Source: Trametopsis cervina (taxonomy: Eukaryota; Basidiomycota; Agaricomycetes; Polyporales; Irpicaceae). From it: a stretch of DNA of 64,000 nucleotides. Location of the stretch: NCBI GenBank assembly GCA_022385755.1, contig MU278365.1, positions 310,001-374,000 on the forward strand, written 5' to 3'. The notes beneath the pieces were generated by a model. That model saw nothing but the letters and a program-made list of their open reading frames with translations, was not told the DNA's origin and ran no database searches. This document shows, one piece after another, positions 27,607-37,947 of the stretch. The first letter of the stretch is position 1; each line of letters starts with the position of its first letter. The position numbers and the translations under genes are program-made.

Positions 27607-29676
27607 TCATGAGAACAAGTCGACGAGTATAGTTGTTATACCAAGGCCTGTTAAGGCGGGTAAATCAGGTCGTTGCGGGGCGCAAAATGAGACAATGAGA
27701 CATACCAATCTCGACGACAATCAGCCAAATGACGATTGTCTCAAGGCGTTCAGCGTGTCTGCTGCCCACGGTCTCCTTGAGAAGTTGCAGCATGTCTTGC
27801 AGGACCTATGAGGACCGTTAGGTAATATTCGTTCACGTAAGTGGTAACGCCGCACCTCGACACGTGTATTAAGTAAATTAATCCGTTGGGGTATCTCGAG
27901 GTAGCTACGGGCAGCGTCGTACAGGGGTTGCAGATCAGGATAGGTCTAGATCATAACAAGTCAGTAGCGGGTCCCGTGAACGCTGAGAAGTTCTGGAACG
28001 CACCCAAAAGACCTCCTACACAGCAACGTAGAGATATGCATGAGATCCAACAGAAATCAACCGCGTCTCTGATTGTCACTTACCGGTGAATCAAGTACAG
28101 AGCCCACGGAGTTGATGTTAGAGCGCAACAAGAACAGCTCTCCTATCTTACGCATGATTTCTGGAAAAGAAGATCGGGGTTTGTTAGCGGGTGTAAACCT
28201 CTCACAATGTCACGTCAATCTTCCACGTACCTTTGTGCGGCATGTTAATTTTTCCAGTCTCGCTGATGATTTCGGGGATATCCTTTGTCTCCTCGATTGT
28301 CGATGAGATCAGTTCCTCGAACTAGGGTGTCGGCGGCGGAAAATAAGCGGGCGGGCAGGTACCATTGATACGCATGTCCACGCACCAAGGAAATCTTTAC
28401 AGATTGTGACAGCGCGTGAGAGAGCGACAATTTAGTCCTGCCGAGAAAGTCAGCTTTGTCGTTGCAACAAAATACAAAGAGATACATACATGTAGCTTGA
28501 CCCTCTACGTAGGGTGATGACGTCATTGTATATCCTGCAGAGCTCGTCATGAGTATTCATCTTTGTGATTCAGCAACTTCACGAATACCTAGAATAGTTT
28601 GCGTAGTAGTAGTTCAGGTCTTCCATTTCGATGGATTCCGGAGCTATTGGAACCGATTTCATTTGTTAGTGCAATAATACAGACGACCGCATAGCGCATA
28701 CCTAGTTTATCCACTTCAAACCGTTTACTTGAGCCCCGGAGTCTGAAAGTCAGCGAAACCTTCACACGCGCTACAAGTGCACTTACAGCGAGGATAAGAA
28801 ACGCTTCTCCTCAGCTTCTGACATTCCCCATATCACAACGGTGCCGTACTGAAACAAGAAAATTTCTGCAATCGTCGGAACTTCCTCAAATTTACTCTTC
28901 TTCTTGCGGGTTGAAGTCTCGCCCACCGTGTTGACCACCACGGCGGTGTGTGAGCTGCCAGAAAGCTTGTCTTTCGGTGCTAACTCCGGGATCCCCAATA
29001 AGTCCCCCTCTTCACCCTGAACTGTAGTCTCGGAATCGCCGCCGCCTGACCGAGGAGGCGAGTTGAAATGAACATGCCGAGAACCTGATGGGTCGTAAGC
29101 ATATGGTGTATAGATCACTTCGTCTATGACTCGTGGGTTAGTATGATATGTCGATCGGCGAGCGTTGAAGAAACGCATGAGCTCCGGGAAGCGGTAAGAA
29201 CTAGCGATTCCATATTTCAGTTTCTGGATTGTCGAAAGTGGGGCATGCTGTGTTTCACTTACGAAGCAGTAGCATACGCAGTTACCCGAGGTAGGGATTT
29301 TGCTTTCTTCTTTGTCAGACGTAATGCGTCTCTTCTGGCAGTGCCCGCAGGGATTAGGTCGATTTGGTTGTACACCTATGAGCGTGTTACGATCGTGCGC
29401 GCAGAAGACAGGCGGACTACCGACCTCGACGTCCTCGGTGTCGCCCTCATCGTCCGCACCCTCTTCTTCGCTGTCATCACCAGTAGCTTCCCCTTCATCT
29501 CGCTTCGGTGGACCCTCGGGCTGTGGTTCGAGCCGGTCTTTGGGGACAACTGGCTCGGGCTGTTCTGGAAGGACTTTTAGTTTGCCTGCGACCTTTGTTG
29601 ACCGGTTAGCACCACGAGCTTTGGGCTCAGTCGAGGAGGCAGAAGGAGGGTTGCGTGCAGGTTGATTTGCCGACAC
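27607..29676 (-). CDS. RMD1/RMND1 family protein (DUF155)
   Basis: DUF155 proteins include yeast Rmd1, linked to meiotic nuclear division and TORC1-related control, and human RMND1, a mitochondrial translation factor. Order seen: a low-complexity acidic N terminus (GEATGDDSEEEGADDE), LTKKKAKSLPRVTAYATAS, LMRFFNARRSTYH, DEVIYTPYAYD, IAEIFLFQYGTVVIWGMS (core strand), APESIEMEDLNYYYA, SLSHALSQSVKISLFE, PDLQPLYDAARSYLEIPQRI, LLNTRVE and a C-terminal hydrophobic helix HAERLETIVIWLIVVEIGLG. The last two are the family's C-terminal helices and probable membrane anchor. Introns are short. The N-terminal exon has no ATG in its frame before a stop around 29700 (29676 is only a GTG), so the true start lies in an upstream exon that I could not place with confidence. 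Confidence 0.88.
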
Positions 29677-30064
29677 TGTCGAGAACGTCGACGGTGCTGG
29701 TCAAACTCGAGCTCGCCTCCAGAACGATTGAGCGTCTGCGCGGTAGGTCACGTCGTGACGCGCATCATTACGTTCCTGATCCCGGATGCGCTCGCGTCCT
29801 CGACCTCTCCATCCACCACCTGCGCACAACGGCGACTCTGGCATTCGTCCTCAAGACTGAGACTTACAAGCGCGCTAGATTGTGTGAGCAAGAAGAGCAG
29901 GATTTCTTCGTGACTCTTAAGGCACCCGTATGTCCAAATTCCTTACGGGAATATTTGCGCTCAACTCATTGTTTCTATTACGTTGAAGCCGTACAGCATA
30001 TCCCAACTACCATCGGTTTTATATATATTCTATCTAATCTATAGCTGTTAACGCTTAAGCCTGA
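29677..30064. promoter_or_regulatory. Divergent region, RMD1-family/DNAJC11-type genes
   Basis: About 390 bp between the first clear RMD1-family exon (minus) and the J-protein start (plus). It should hold the missing first exon of the RMD1-family gene and both promoters. An open frame on the plus strand covers most of it but matches no family. Confidence 0.45.
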
Positions 30065-33000
30065 ATGTCTCAGCCGCATGATGTCGACATTCCCAATGAG
30101 TCTGCCAGTCCCGAGTACTACTAGTATGTGTGCTATATTACGTGCGTCAACACTCACCGTCTTACAGAAACATAGTACGGTTCTAAATCTCCCGGTGACT
30201 GCTTCTGCCGAGGATGTCAGAGATCGCTATAAGCAGCTGTCCTTGATATTGCATCCCGACAAACAGCGCGACGAACGTTTGAAGGATATCGCAAGCGAAA
30301 AGTTCATGCTGATACAGAAAGCTTACCAAGGTATCGATCAGATACTGTGTTTGCTTTTGCATTGACATGAACAGAAACACAGTGCTGTCCGACCCGACTC
30401 TTCGGTAGGTCGTTGTTCCCGTGTAATCTTTGGGATGCGGGCTCATAAAGCATCTAGAAAGGCCTATGATCTGTATGGTATGGGCATGTCCTTTCTCATT
30501 CCTTGCTGAGTAACCTGAGGTCATTTTAGGGGTGGAAGGCCTGAAGTTGGTCCAAGCCTCAGAACTCAACGGCGTTCTTGACGATGAGGTAAGTCTCATT
30601 GCATTCTTGAGAAACTGCTCTGAGCTGTGACCAGTTCCAAACAGAACTGGCGCGGCGACTAGCACACCGTAATTATGCTCGTATGCAGCAAATTACGCAA
30701 TCTACAGGGAACACTACCATGGCCGTGAATGCGTCTGCCATATTCGAAAACACCGAAGACGACTTGCCGTTGCACCAAGCTCTCTGGCACAAAGCCAGAT
30801 CTATTCATATGACCTCTGTCAAAGTACGCAATACATTCAAAGTGAGCTCATAGTTTGCCGCTCGATGTGTGTTGTTGAATTGAAGCGTGTCTGTCACATT
30901 TTCGCAGAAGTCCATTGGTCCTCGTACGACACTAGCATGTTCACCCTCTGTATTGGCGGGTGCGAGAGGAATGCAAATTCGACGAAGAATTGTGATGGGT
31001 ACCTCGTTCGTGGGATCGCTCACACATCAATTATCCCCTCTTTGGACTTTGCAAGTCTGTCTTCGAGCATTTCACAGGCATGCACAGTCTGATTTGAACG
31101 CGTTTTCCTTAAACAGGCGGACACAGATCTTCTGAAGACCCCGAATATGACATTACGCGCAAATTACGATGACGGTGACAATCAATTGGGCATCGAGACG
31201 TATTGGGCTCCATTGCTTACTGCGCTGGTGTATGGAATGGGCAGTTACGAGCCCCAAGGCCTGACTGACTTCTTCCCTCCATTCTCATTGTCATATGGCC
31301 GTCGCCTCTTTCCAGGCTCTCAGGGCATGGGGAGTATCAGTCTGTCCACGGCTTCCGCTCTCCCAGCCCTGTCACTGGCATTCTCCACGGGCCGAGGTGC
31401 GTGGGACGACGACGAGGAGAGCGAGGGTCCCTCCACGCACCCAACAGGCCGTGCCCCATCTCTGCACGGTTTAACGTCATGGCGGACACAATGGACCACA
31501 GGTGTGCAGCTCCAGGGTCCCCTACCGTCCCTGTTTGCTGCATACGCCGTGTCTTTCGGAGAGCTCGGGCTGCGGCTTTTCAGCGGGCTTGACCTCGGCT
31601 TCAAACCTCCCAGCATTAATTTTGGGGCTGCTTGGAGTGCCTCTGAGGACGAACAGTCTGGACCCATGAGCCTCTCCGCACAGGTCTCCATGAGCCTCAC
31701 CGAGATCTCGTTGAAACTGAAGTAAGCGAAATCTTGTGTTGATGCCATGTCACGCCGTTGACATCCGTTGCAGGATGATCTATTACAACCAAATCATACA
31801 GGTGCCCATCACCTTATCTAACGGGTTTGATAGTACAATAGCATTCTGGACGACGGTTGTTCCCTCAACCTCCGTGGCGCTGAGTTACTACTTTTTACTC
31901 CGGCCTCGCCAGCGCAAGCGAAGGATGGAGTACGTCGGCTATTCAGGAAACTGCCGTCCCAACCCGCTTACGCATTGCAGATTCTTTCGCCAGGCACGTC
32001 GTGATTTACGTGAGGCTACGTCGGACATAGTTCGTCCAGCTGAGGAAACCGTCACGCTTTTACGCGACGCCGCCCAGCGGCAAATGCGAGCCGAGGCGTC
32101 TGTGGACGGTACGTCGGCCGCTATTCGTCCACCCGCACGATTGAGTTTCACGAGCGTCCGGCTTTCTTTGACAGGTTTAATCATCGCCGACGCACGGTAT
32201 GGTCCGGCTGCAAAGGACGACGCGACGAGGGGATTAGACGTCGATGTGACGGTTCCCATGCAGGTGCTGGTGCACAACAGTCAGCTGCACATCCCGGGAA
32301 GACGAAGCAAGGTGCGCGCCGCTCTTCTTTTTTTCCATCGCCATTCAGTGCTCTCGTTTTCGTGCGCCGTTTTTCTCCTATTCGCCCGCCGGGCGAATGC
32401 AACTGCGCGGGTCGTTTGGCTTTGGGGATGCGAAGCCCTGCCCTGCCCTGCGTGCATGCGTGCATGTGTGCGTGCGTGTCACCCTTCCCTCCTCCGCGCC
32501 GGGAGCAATCTGCCATACTGCAACTGTAACTGTCACGGCCGCGAAGCAGCAGCGTTTGTGTTGTGTTGCGGCTGTTTGTGCGTGGAACAGCGGTGTCATC
32601 AACGCGCGTGGGACCGCTGAGCCTGGTGACACGCACACGCCCGCGGCGGAGGGAGGGACATCTGCATCTCGACAGCGCACACGAGTGCCCTTCATTGCAC
32701 TCACGCGCGTTTTGTCCATGGATGCTCGCATGCTGCATTCGCTCCAATCATTCATTCAAATCTCGGTCTTTTCGCTCTCCCTCTCCTCTCCTCGCTGTCA
32801 ATCTCTCTGTGTCTCCATATCTCTCTTTGTCACTTTCCGTTTCCGTTTCTGTTTCTGTTTCGCAGGGTCCGGCCCATCAAGCATGACGTGTGGGTTCTGC
32901 GCAAAGCCCGGTCGGTTCAGGTGTCAGATATGCGTTTGGTGCCGAAATGTCGCCGATCGCCGCGGTGCGCGTTCTGGCGTTCTGGCACCCCGTCTGCCTC

Positions 33001-33963
33001 CCTCGCGCGTCGCAGCCTGTCGGCCGACCGACGGCTGCTTCGCGCTTCCAGGCGCTGTGGCAGAGAAGACGAGGGTACACCCGCGCGATGATTCTCCTTC
33101 CTTGTTTTGTTTTCTCCTATTCTTTTTCTGTTTCTGTTTCGCTCATGCTCTTGCCCGAGCGCGCTCGCGTTCCCATTCCCATGTGCGTCACGTCATACCA
33201 TACCATACCATACCATGCCCGCACCCATCTTCGGGCACTTTACGTTTCTGCGCGCTGCCTCCACGGTGGCGTATGCGGTTTTAGCTCGCAACATCCTACA
33301 CATTCCATTTCACATTTTACATTTAGCTTTGGCTTTTTTAGCTTTTTGCGCATCTCAATCTCTCGTTCCCTGCTCTCCGCAATTACGTTTCCCCGTTCCC
33401 GTTCCCGTTCCGCGCTGACACGAACACTTTCACAGGCGGGGCTGCCAGGGTTCTACGACCCCGCGCCGTCGGTGCCCAAATGCCTGCGTGTGCACTACAC
33501 GTTCCGGGGACGGGCGCATTACGCTGAGATCCCGGACCATCTCCCGGCCGTCCTCCCCCTCGCAGGTAAGTCGTGCTCCCCGTTTTCCTCTTCTCTTTTG
33601 GCGTGTGTGTGAGCGAGCTCGTGCTCCGAGATCGCGGGTTTGGGCAGTTTGGGTGCGCGGAGATCTGTGGCGAGATTCCTGTTCCCATCGCGGGGACGCA
33701 CGATGCCGTACATGTCCATGTACATACTCTTTTCTTCTCCCTTCTCCTTTTTCTCTTTTCGGTGACTTGGTTGGCGGGTTTAGTTTGGGCAGCTCGATTG
33801 CTGCATCTGCATTCGCTCGCTGCTTTTTCTTTTTCTTCTCTTGCGCTGTTTGTGTTCGCCGGGTGGCTGATGCGAGTCTTCTCTTCCTCTCCTCTCCTCT
33901 CCTCTCCTCGACAACCACACAATCACAATCACAATCCGTACAGATCACCGCGTGCAGTCGTAA
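30065..33963 (+). CDS. DNAJC11-type J-domain protein
   Basis: DNAJC11 is a mitochondrial J-protein associated with the MICOS/MIB cristae-shaping complexes. The start MSQPHDVDIPNESASPEYY joins the J domain (YTVLNLPVTASAEDVRDRYK, with LHPDK giving the HPD needed to stimulate Hsp70) across an intron whose acceptor is after aaacatag. A long middle region rich in beta-like stretches follows (FPPFSLSYGRRLFPG, GPLPSLFAAYAVSFGELGLR), then a hydrophobic segment (SVALSYYFLLRP), RRDLREATSDI and the C-terminal DUF3395 block (LIIADARYG, LHIPGRRSK, AGLPGFYDP, LRVHYTFRGRAHYAEI). The final exon gives DHRVQS and stop at 33961. Two introns are exceptional: 32312-33435 (1,124 nt) and 33566-33943 (378 nt), against 50-60 nt elsewhere. 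The fit of exons on both sides to one family makes these introns secure. Confidence 0.9.
32312..33435 (+). other. Exceptionally long intron (1,124 nt) in the DNAJC11-type gene
   Basis: Donor gtgcgc follows codon AAG; acceptor cacag precedes GCG GGG. The interior is pyrimidine-rich on the plus strand, with runs of tttccgtttctg-like hexamers at about 32835-32862, an internal acceptor-like cgcag ending at 32865, and four tandem atacc units near 33195-33215. Open frames inside are not conserved-looking and are treated as chance. Confidence 0.8.
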
Positions 33964-34957
33964 GGTCAAGGAGATCCAGATCCCATCCCATCAGAGCAAG
34001 AGGTGGCGGAGACGAAAACGAAGGATGGTAGCGTACGCGTAGATTGGCACCGCGGAGAAGAACCCAAAATGGAGAGTATTTCCAAAAAGAACGAGCACGC
34101 GTGCGCGTGCGGGGAGTGTGAGTCGCGAACAATAGGAGGAGAAAACCGAGGTAGGCGGGGATCATCATCATCCTCATCAGAAAACACCAGCAGACAAGCA
34201 GGCAGGCAGGCAGCTCGGGCGGACGTGCGTCTCCCCGTCGCAGTCGGGTTTCGCGGTGGCGACTCGAGGATCACGGTGCAGCAGCAGCCCATCTTTTCTT
34301 TCGCGCGTACGCACGTATGTAGTATCGTGGTAACTTGTAGCTCGTAACTGGGCGTTCTTTCTGGGTGTGTGGTTTTTGGGTGTTGGTCGGTCTCCGCGGA
34401 TGTGCGCGGGTAATATATTTTTCCACCCCTCTATCTGTGTGTTGGATTTCTGTGTGTGTTCGAGTTGGGAGTGAGTGAGTGAGTTGTGAGTGGGGACGGC
34501 TGCGTGAGTATGAATTTGGAAGTGGAGACCGAGATCGAGATGTTTCTGTGGTTGGTTTGTGAGGTGTACGAGGCGGACGGGTGTGCGTGTGCGGTCGCCG
34601 AGGCAGGCTGGGGCGCATCCGGGTATGAGCTCGAGCGGCCTCGCTTCTTTGGCGTCGTTGCAGAAAAATGTTACTGTAAACGGCGAGAACGGTACGCGCT
34701 GGGCTTGGTGAGCTTGTTGGGGTGCGCCGTCCGCTGGCTTGAGTGCGTAGGTGGACAACCCGCACGGAATACAACAAATAAAATCCAGTTCTTATTTGCT
34801 TTCAAGACGGCGCGGCAGTAGTCGACAGACGCAAGCCAGTAGCAAACCGCCTCGATGGATTTGTGCGGGCTCGATGCCGTCCACGAAAAGCAAGCGGGCT
34901 GCGAGTTCGAGGAGTCATTTATCATATGCCCGTGTCGAACGGTGTGAGTGAGGGTAA

Positions 34958-34976
34958 CACAGCTAGCATAGCTGTG
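34958..34976. repeat. Short perfect inverted repeat
   Basis: Arms CACAGCTA and TAGCTGTG (8 bp each) are separated by gca. It could be a protein-binding dyad or chance; no neighbouring gene decides. Confidence 0.4.
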
Positions 34977-35365
34977 CTCTACAGCCTACATTCTGCAGGC
35001 AGCAAATAAAATAACACCAGTTCTCATTATGTAGCAGCTAAGACAGTCCGACGGACACACCCCGACAGGCCTCAGTCAACAAGCATACGACTACGATATA
35101 CCGTATCTCCGCGCATCGAACCACGTCGGGACCCTCCCGCGACGGTAGGTCGCGTACGCGTACTCGGACGGATCTCTGATGGGGCCCAGCAATCAACAAT
35201 CAGGAATCAGCTTCTGCCCGCTGTCTGCTCTCCGCGTCAGAATCAGCGCTGTGCCGTACATGGGCAGAAGGCGGGTACGACGGGCGTGAGTGCGAGCGCA
35301 CAGACGTCCGCGTCCGCTGTGCGGTGGACGATGGGGATGGGGTGTGGGACGCCACGAAGCCCCGT

Positions 35366-35391
35366 TCTGTCTGTCTGTCTGTCTGTCTGTC
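35366..35391. repeat. TCTG microsatellite (six units)
   Basis: Six uninterrupted TCTG units followed by TC. It is likely to vary in length between strains. Confidence 0.8.
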
Positions 35392-37692
35392 GGCGGTAGA
35401 ATCGAGTGTTGGCAGGCAGGGGCTTCTGGCGGGGTGACAAGACAAGACAAGACGCCGCGACATGGGAAGGGAGGCGTCAGGGTGCGGCTGACGAGTGAGG
35501 GAATGGACGTGAAGGACTGGATAGCGGGCGGGGTTGTTTACGTGTAGCGCGATGTGTGCGCGGCGTTGAGTGTTCTGTGTGTTGTACGGTAGATAACATT
35601 GTAGAGGGTGGGCGGTGGACGGGATACAGCGGGTGGACGACGACGACGGTGAGCACAGATGTCTGAAGTAGCAGGGGGTGGGGAGACGATGGGACTGGAA
35701 GGGCCAGTGTGTCAGACTTTCGAGGTCGGGAGGAGGGGGCAGAGGCAGGGACAGGGCTCGCTCAGCCAGATTGGGAGGGGTTCGTGTGTGAGAGCGGGCA
35801 AGACGGGCCAATAGCCGGATGGACGGTCGGAGCTTCTCCCGCGAAACTTTCTGGCAGGTGTTCGTTCTGTCTGTTTGCGATGCGATGTGGCACCCAAACC
35901 AACTCAGCATACATACAGTACATACAGTACACACGCCAGCAGCCGGAAAGTGGCGATAAGCGTGGCACAGAGTTGCCACTGGGGCTTCCGCCGAACACTC
36001 CACGCACACACACGCCAGACCCTTTTTCAGATCTGAACTCTCGGGATGCCGCTGTCACGCTGTGTGACTTGACTAAGGGCTTACTTTTACTGTACATACT
36101 TAGTGGGAGGGGATGCGAGGGGATGGTGAGATGTTCACGAGTCGGTTTTCCACCGTCGGTCTGATGTGTTGGGTTGGGTGGTGCCCCCTCGAACGAGCAG
36201 GTCCTTGCCGCCACTCTGGGCGCGCAGAACGCGCGGTGTGGCGCACCCACCGTCGCCGGTCCAGTCTCCCCGCCGTCTTCGCGCCCAAACCCTCCCTACG
36301 ACGTCATACTCATCGCCCAGTTCTGCAGAATGGCACAGCGAGTGCCGTCAGCGCAGGCGGTTACGCGCACACAGATGGGAGAAAGAGGGGACGTAATGCG
36401 CACAGAGCTGACGCATCGTCAGATGCGGTATTGGTAATGAACAGTCACCCCCTTGCGCGCGTGGCGGCGGCGATCCACCGCCAACCGAGTTCCCACGGGA
36501 AATCTAATCAATTCGATCAGATTGAGTGTTGGATGAATGGCGCACCACACTCAGCCAGTGGAATATTCGCGGGAGAATGGGAAATACATACACGTATCAA
36601 TCGGTCGGGTCGGTGGTCAGTGAGGAGGGTGATGACTGGCAAAGCAAGGGCAGCAGCAGGCCCCCGATCCGGCCATCTCCCGCGGTTTAATCTAACGTTT
36701 TAGTCTATCTCGCCCGCCAATCCGGTACATCCCACCCTCATCCCCACCATCCTATCCTATCCTGTCCCATTCTATCCCATCCCAATCCAGTCCAATTCCC
36801 CTCCCGCCCGTCCCCTCGGCCTCCACCCTGCTCACCGTCCTCCTCGGCCTCCCAACGCGCTGGCTGCAATCCTGCCCCCGGCGGAGTGAATGCGTGAGCG
36901 TGAGTACTGTGCACACCCTCGTCGCCCTCGGTCTGTCCCCGTGTGCTGTGCGGTGAGTGCGATGCGGGTGAGGGCGATGGGCGATGGGCGATGTGGGCGA
37001 TGCGGGCGGCGTCTAGGGTCCACCGACACCGCTGCCGCTGCCGCTGGGTGCCACTGCCACCGCACGCGGCGTCTCAGCCAAAATAGTAGCCTAAGAGAAA
37101 GCTTATCACCAGACCAGAAAATGCCCGCGCCCCTCGCTCGTCCCCTCCATCCCTGCCCTGTACACACATCTCCTGCTGTATTTGTCTGTATCGTACACTG
37201 TAACCTATGTTCTTGAATACTATAGCGTGCATTGCCAGACATGCGTCGAACGCAGCTGAACGAAACGAAGGGAAAAGGCACCCCGCGCGCCCCAGCCGAC
37301 GGCCCAAAGGCAAGCGCCACGCGGCGCAACTCAATACAAACTCTAACGGGAGGGCTAAGGGAGTAGCCGCGTCCATCCGCGTCCATCCATCACCCAATCC
37401 CACCAATCCAATCGCCCAGCCGTCCTTCATCATCATCACATCACATCCAACCGAGCGAGCGTCTCGCGTTCGTTTCCCCTTTTCGCGCACGCGCACAGAG
37501 AACAGATTCGGGGATCCCCCGCTTCCAGTATTTTAGCACGGCCCTGATATTGATACCCCCCGTCCCTTTTACTCGAACTGTCATTGCACGAAAATCAGTT
37601 GGGTGTGCGAGTGGGAGGAAATGGGAGGGAGTGATTAGTTAGACGCCGATAGTCCGTTCGCTTAAATATCAAAGCCCTCGCCGCCCGCAACA

Positions 37693-37947
37693 TATAATTT
37701 CACGTTCCCCTTCGCCCGACGCCCGGCGTGTGTCGAGAGAGTGTGTGCTCTCTGTTCCTCTCCCCTTCCACTAGGAGTCACGAGTGCCTTTGTTCCTTCC
37801 ATCCATCCTTTCACCTCCTTTGCTCCTTCACCCCCCGCACCTTCGTCGTCGGTGTCCCCCTCCCCCTCGTCGCCCGTGCACGACCAAGCACCCAGAGCAA
37901 GAACCAAACCGCAAGCAGACAGAGAACAAGAAGAAGAACTCGCAGCG
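37693..37947 (+). promoter_or_regulatory. Promoter and CT-rich leader of the WOPR gene
   Basis: A TATAA element at 37693 (in acatataattt) is followed by a strongly pyrimidine-rich stretch (about 37745-37880) rich in ctcc, tcctt and ccccct. Such CT tracts mark transcription starts in filamentous fungi. The translation start at 37948 lies about 250 bp from the TATA element, so the leader is probably 150-220 nt long. Confidence 0.55.

Larger units (their letters stand above)
33964..37692. other. Gene-poor, low-complexity spacer of 3.7 kb
   Basis: No protein family was recognised on either strand. The stretch is full of short repeats: a gcaggcaggcag run near 34200, gagtgagtgag near 34470, the tctg microsatellite at 35366, three acaag units near 35437-35452, and catcctatcctatcc-type tracts at about 36748-36790. 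Overlapping long open frames reflect this compositional bias. The region lies upstream of the WOPR regulator and may be its extended control region. Confidence 0.6.

Noticed and set aside
29655..30044. 129-codon plus-strand frame in the divergent region
   Set aside because: Overlaps the RMD1-family N terminus and has no family resemblance; probably chance.
33195..33215. Tandem atacc units taken for a CRISPR-like array
   Set aside because: Units are 5 bp and directly adjacent without spacers, in an intron of a eukaryotic gene; simple repeat only.
32397..33284. 295-codon open frame on plus strand
   Set aside because: Lies within the long intron of the DNAJC11-type gene, is Cys/Arg/Ser-rich with no motif, and overlaps other long frames caused by biased composition.
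35200..36009. 269-codon open frame on minus strand
   Set aside because: Low-complexity Ser/Pro/Thr/His product translated through microsatellites; no family motif; overlapping frames equally long.
36113..36703. 196-codon open frame on plus strand
   Set aside because: No recognisable domain, and frame length is expected in GC-biased DNA. Could be revisited if transcripts exist.
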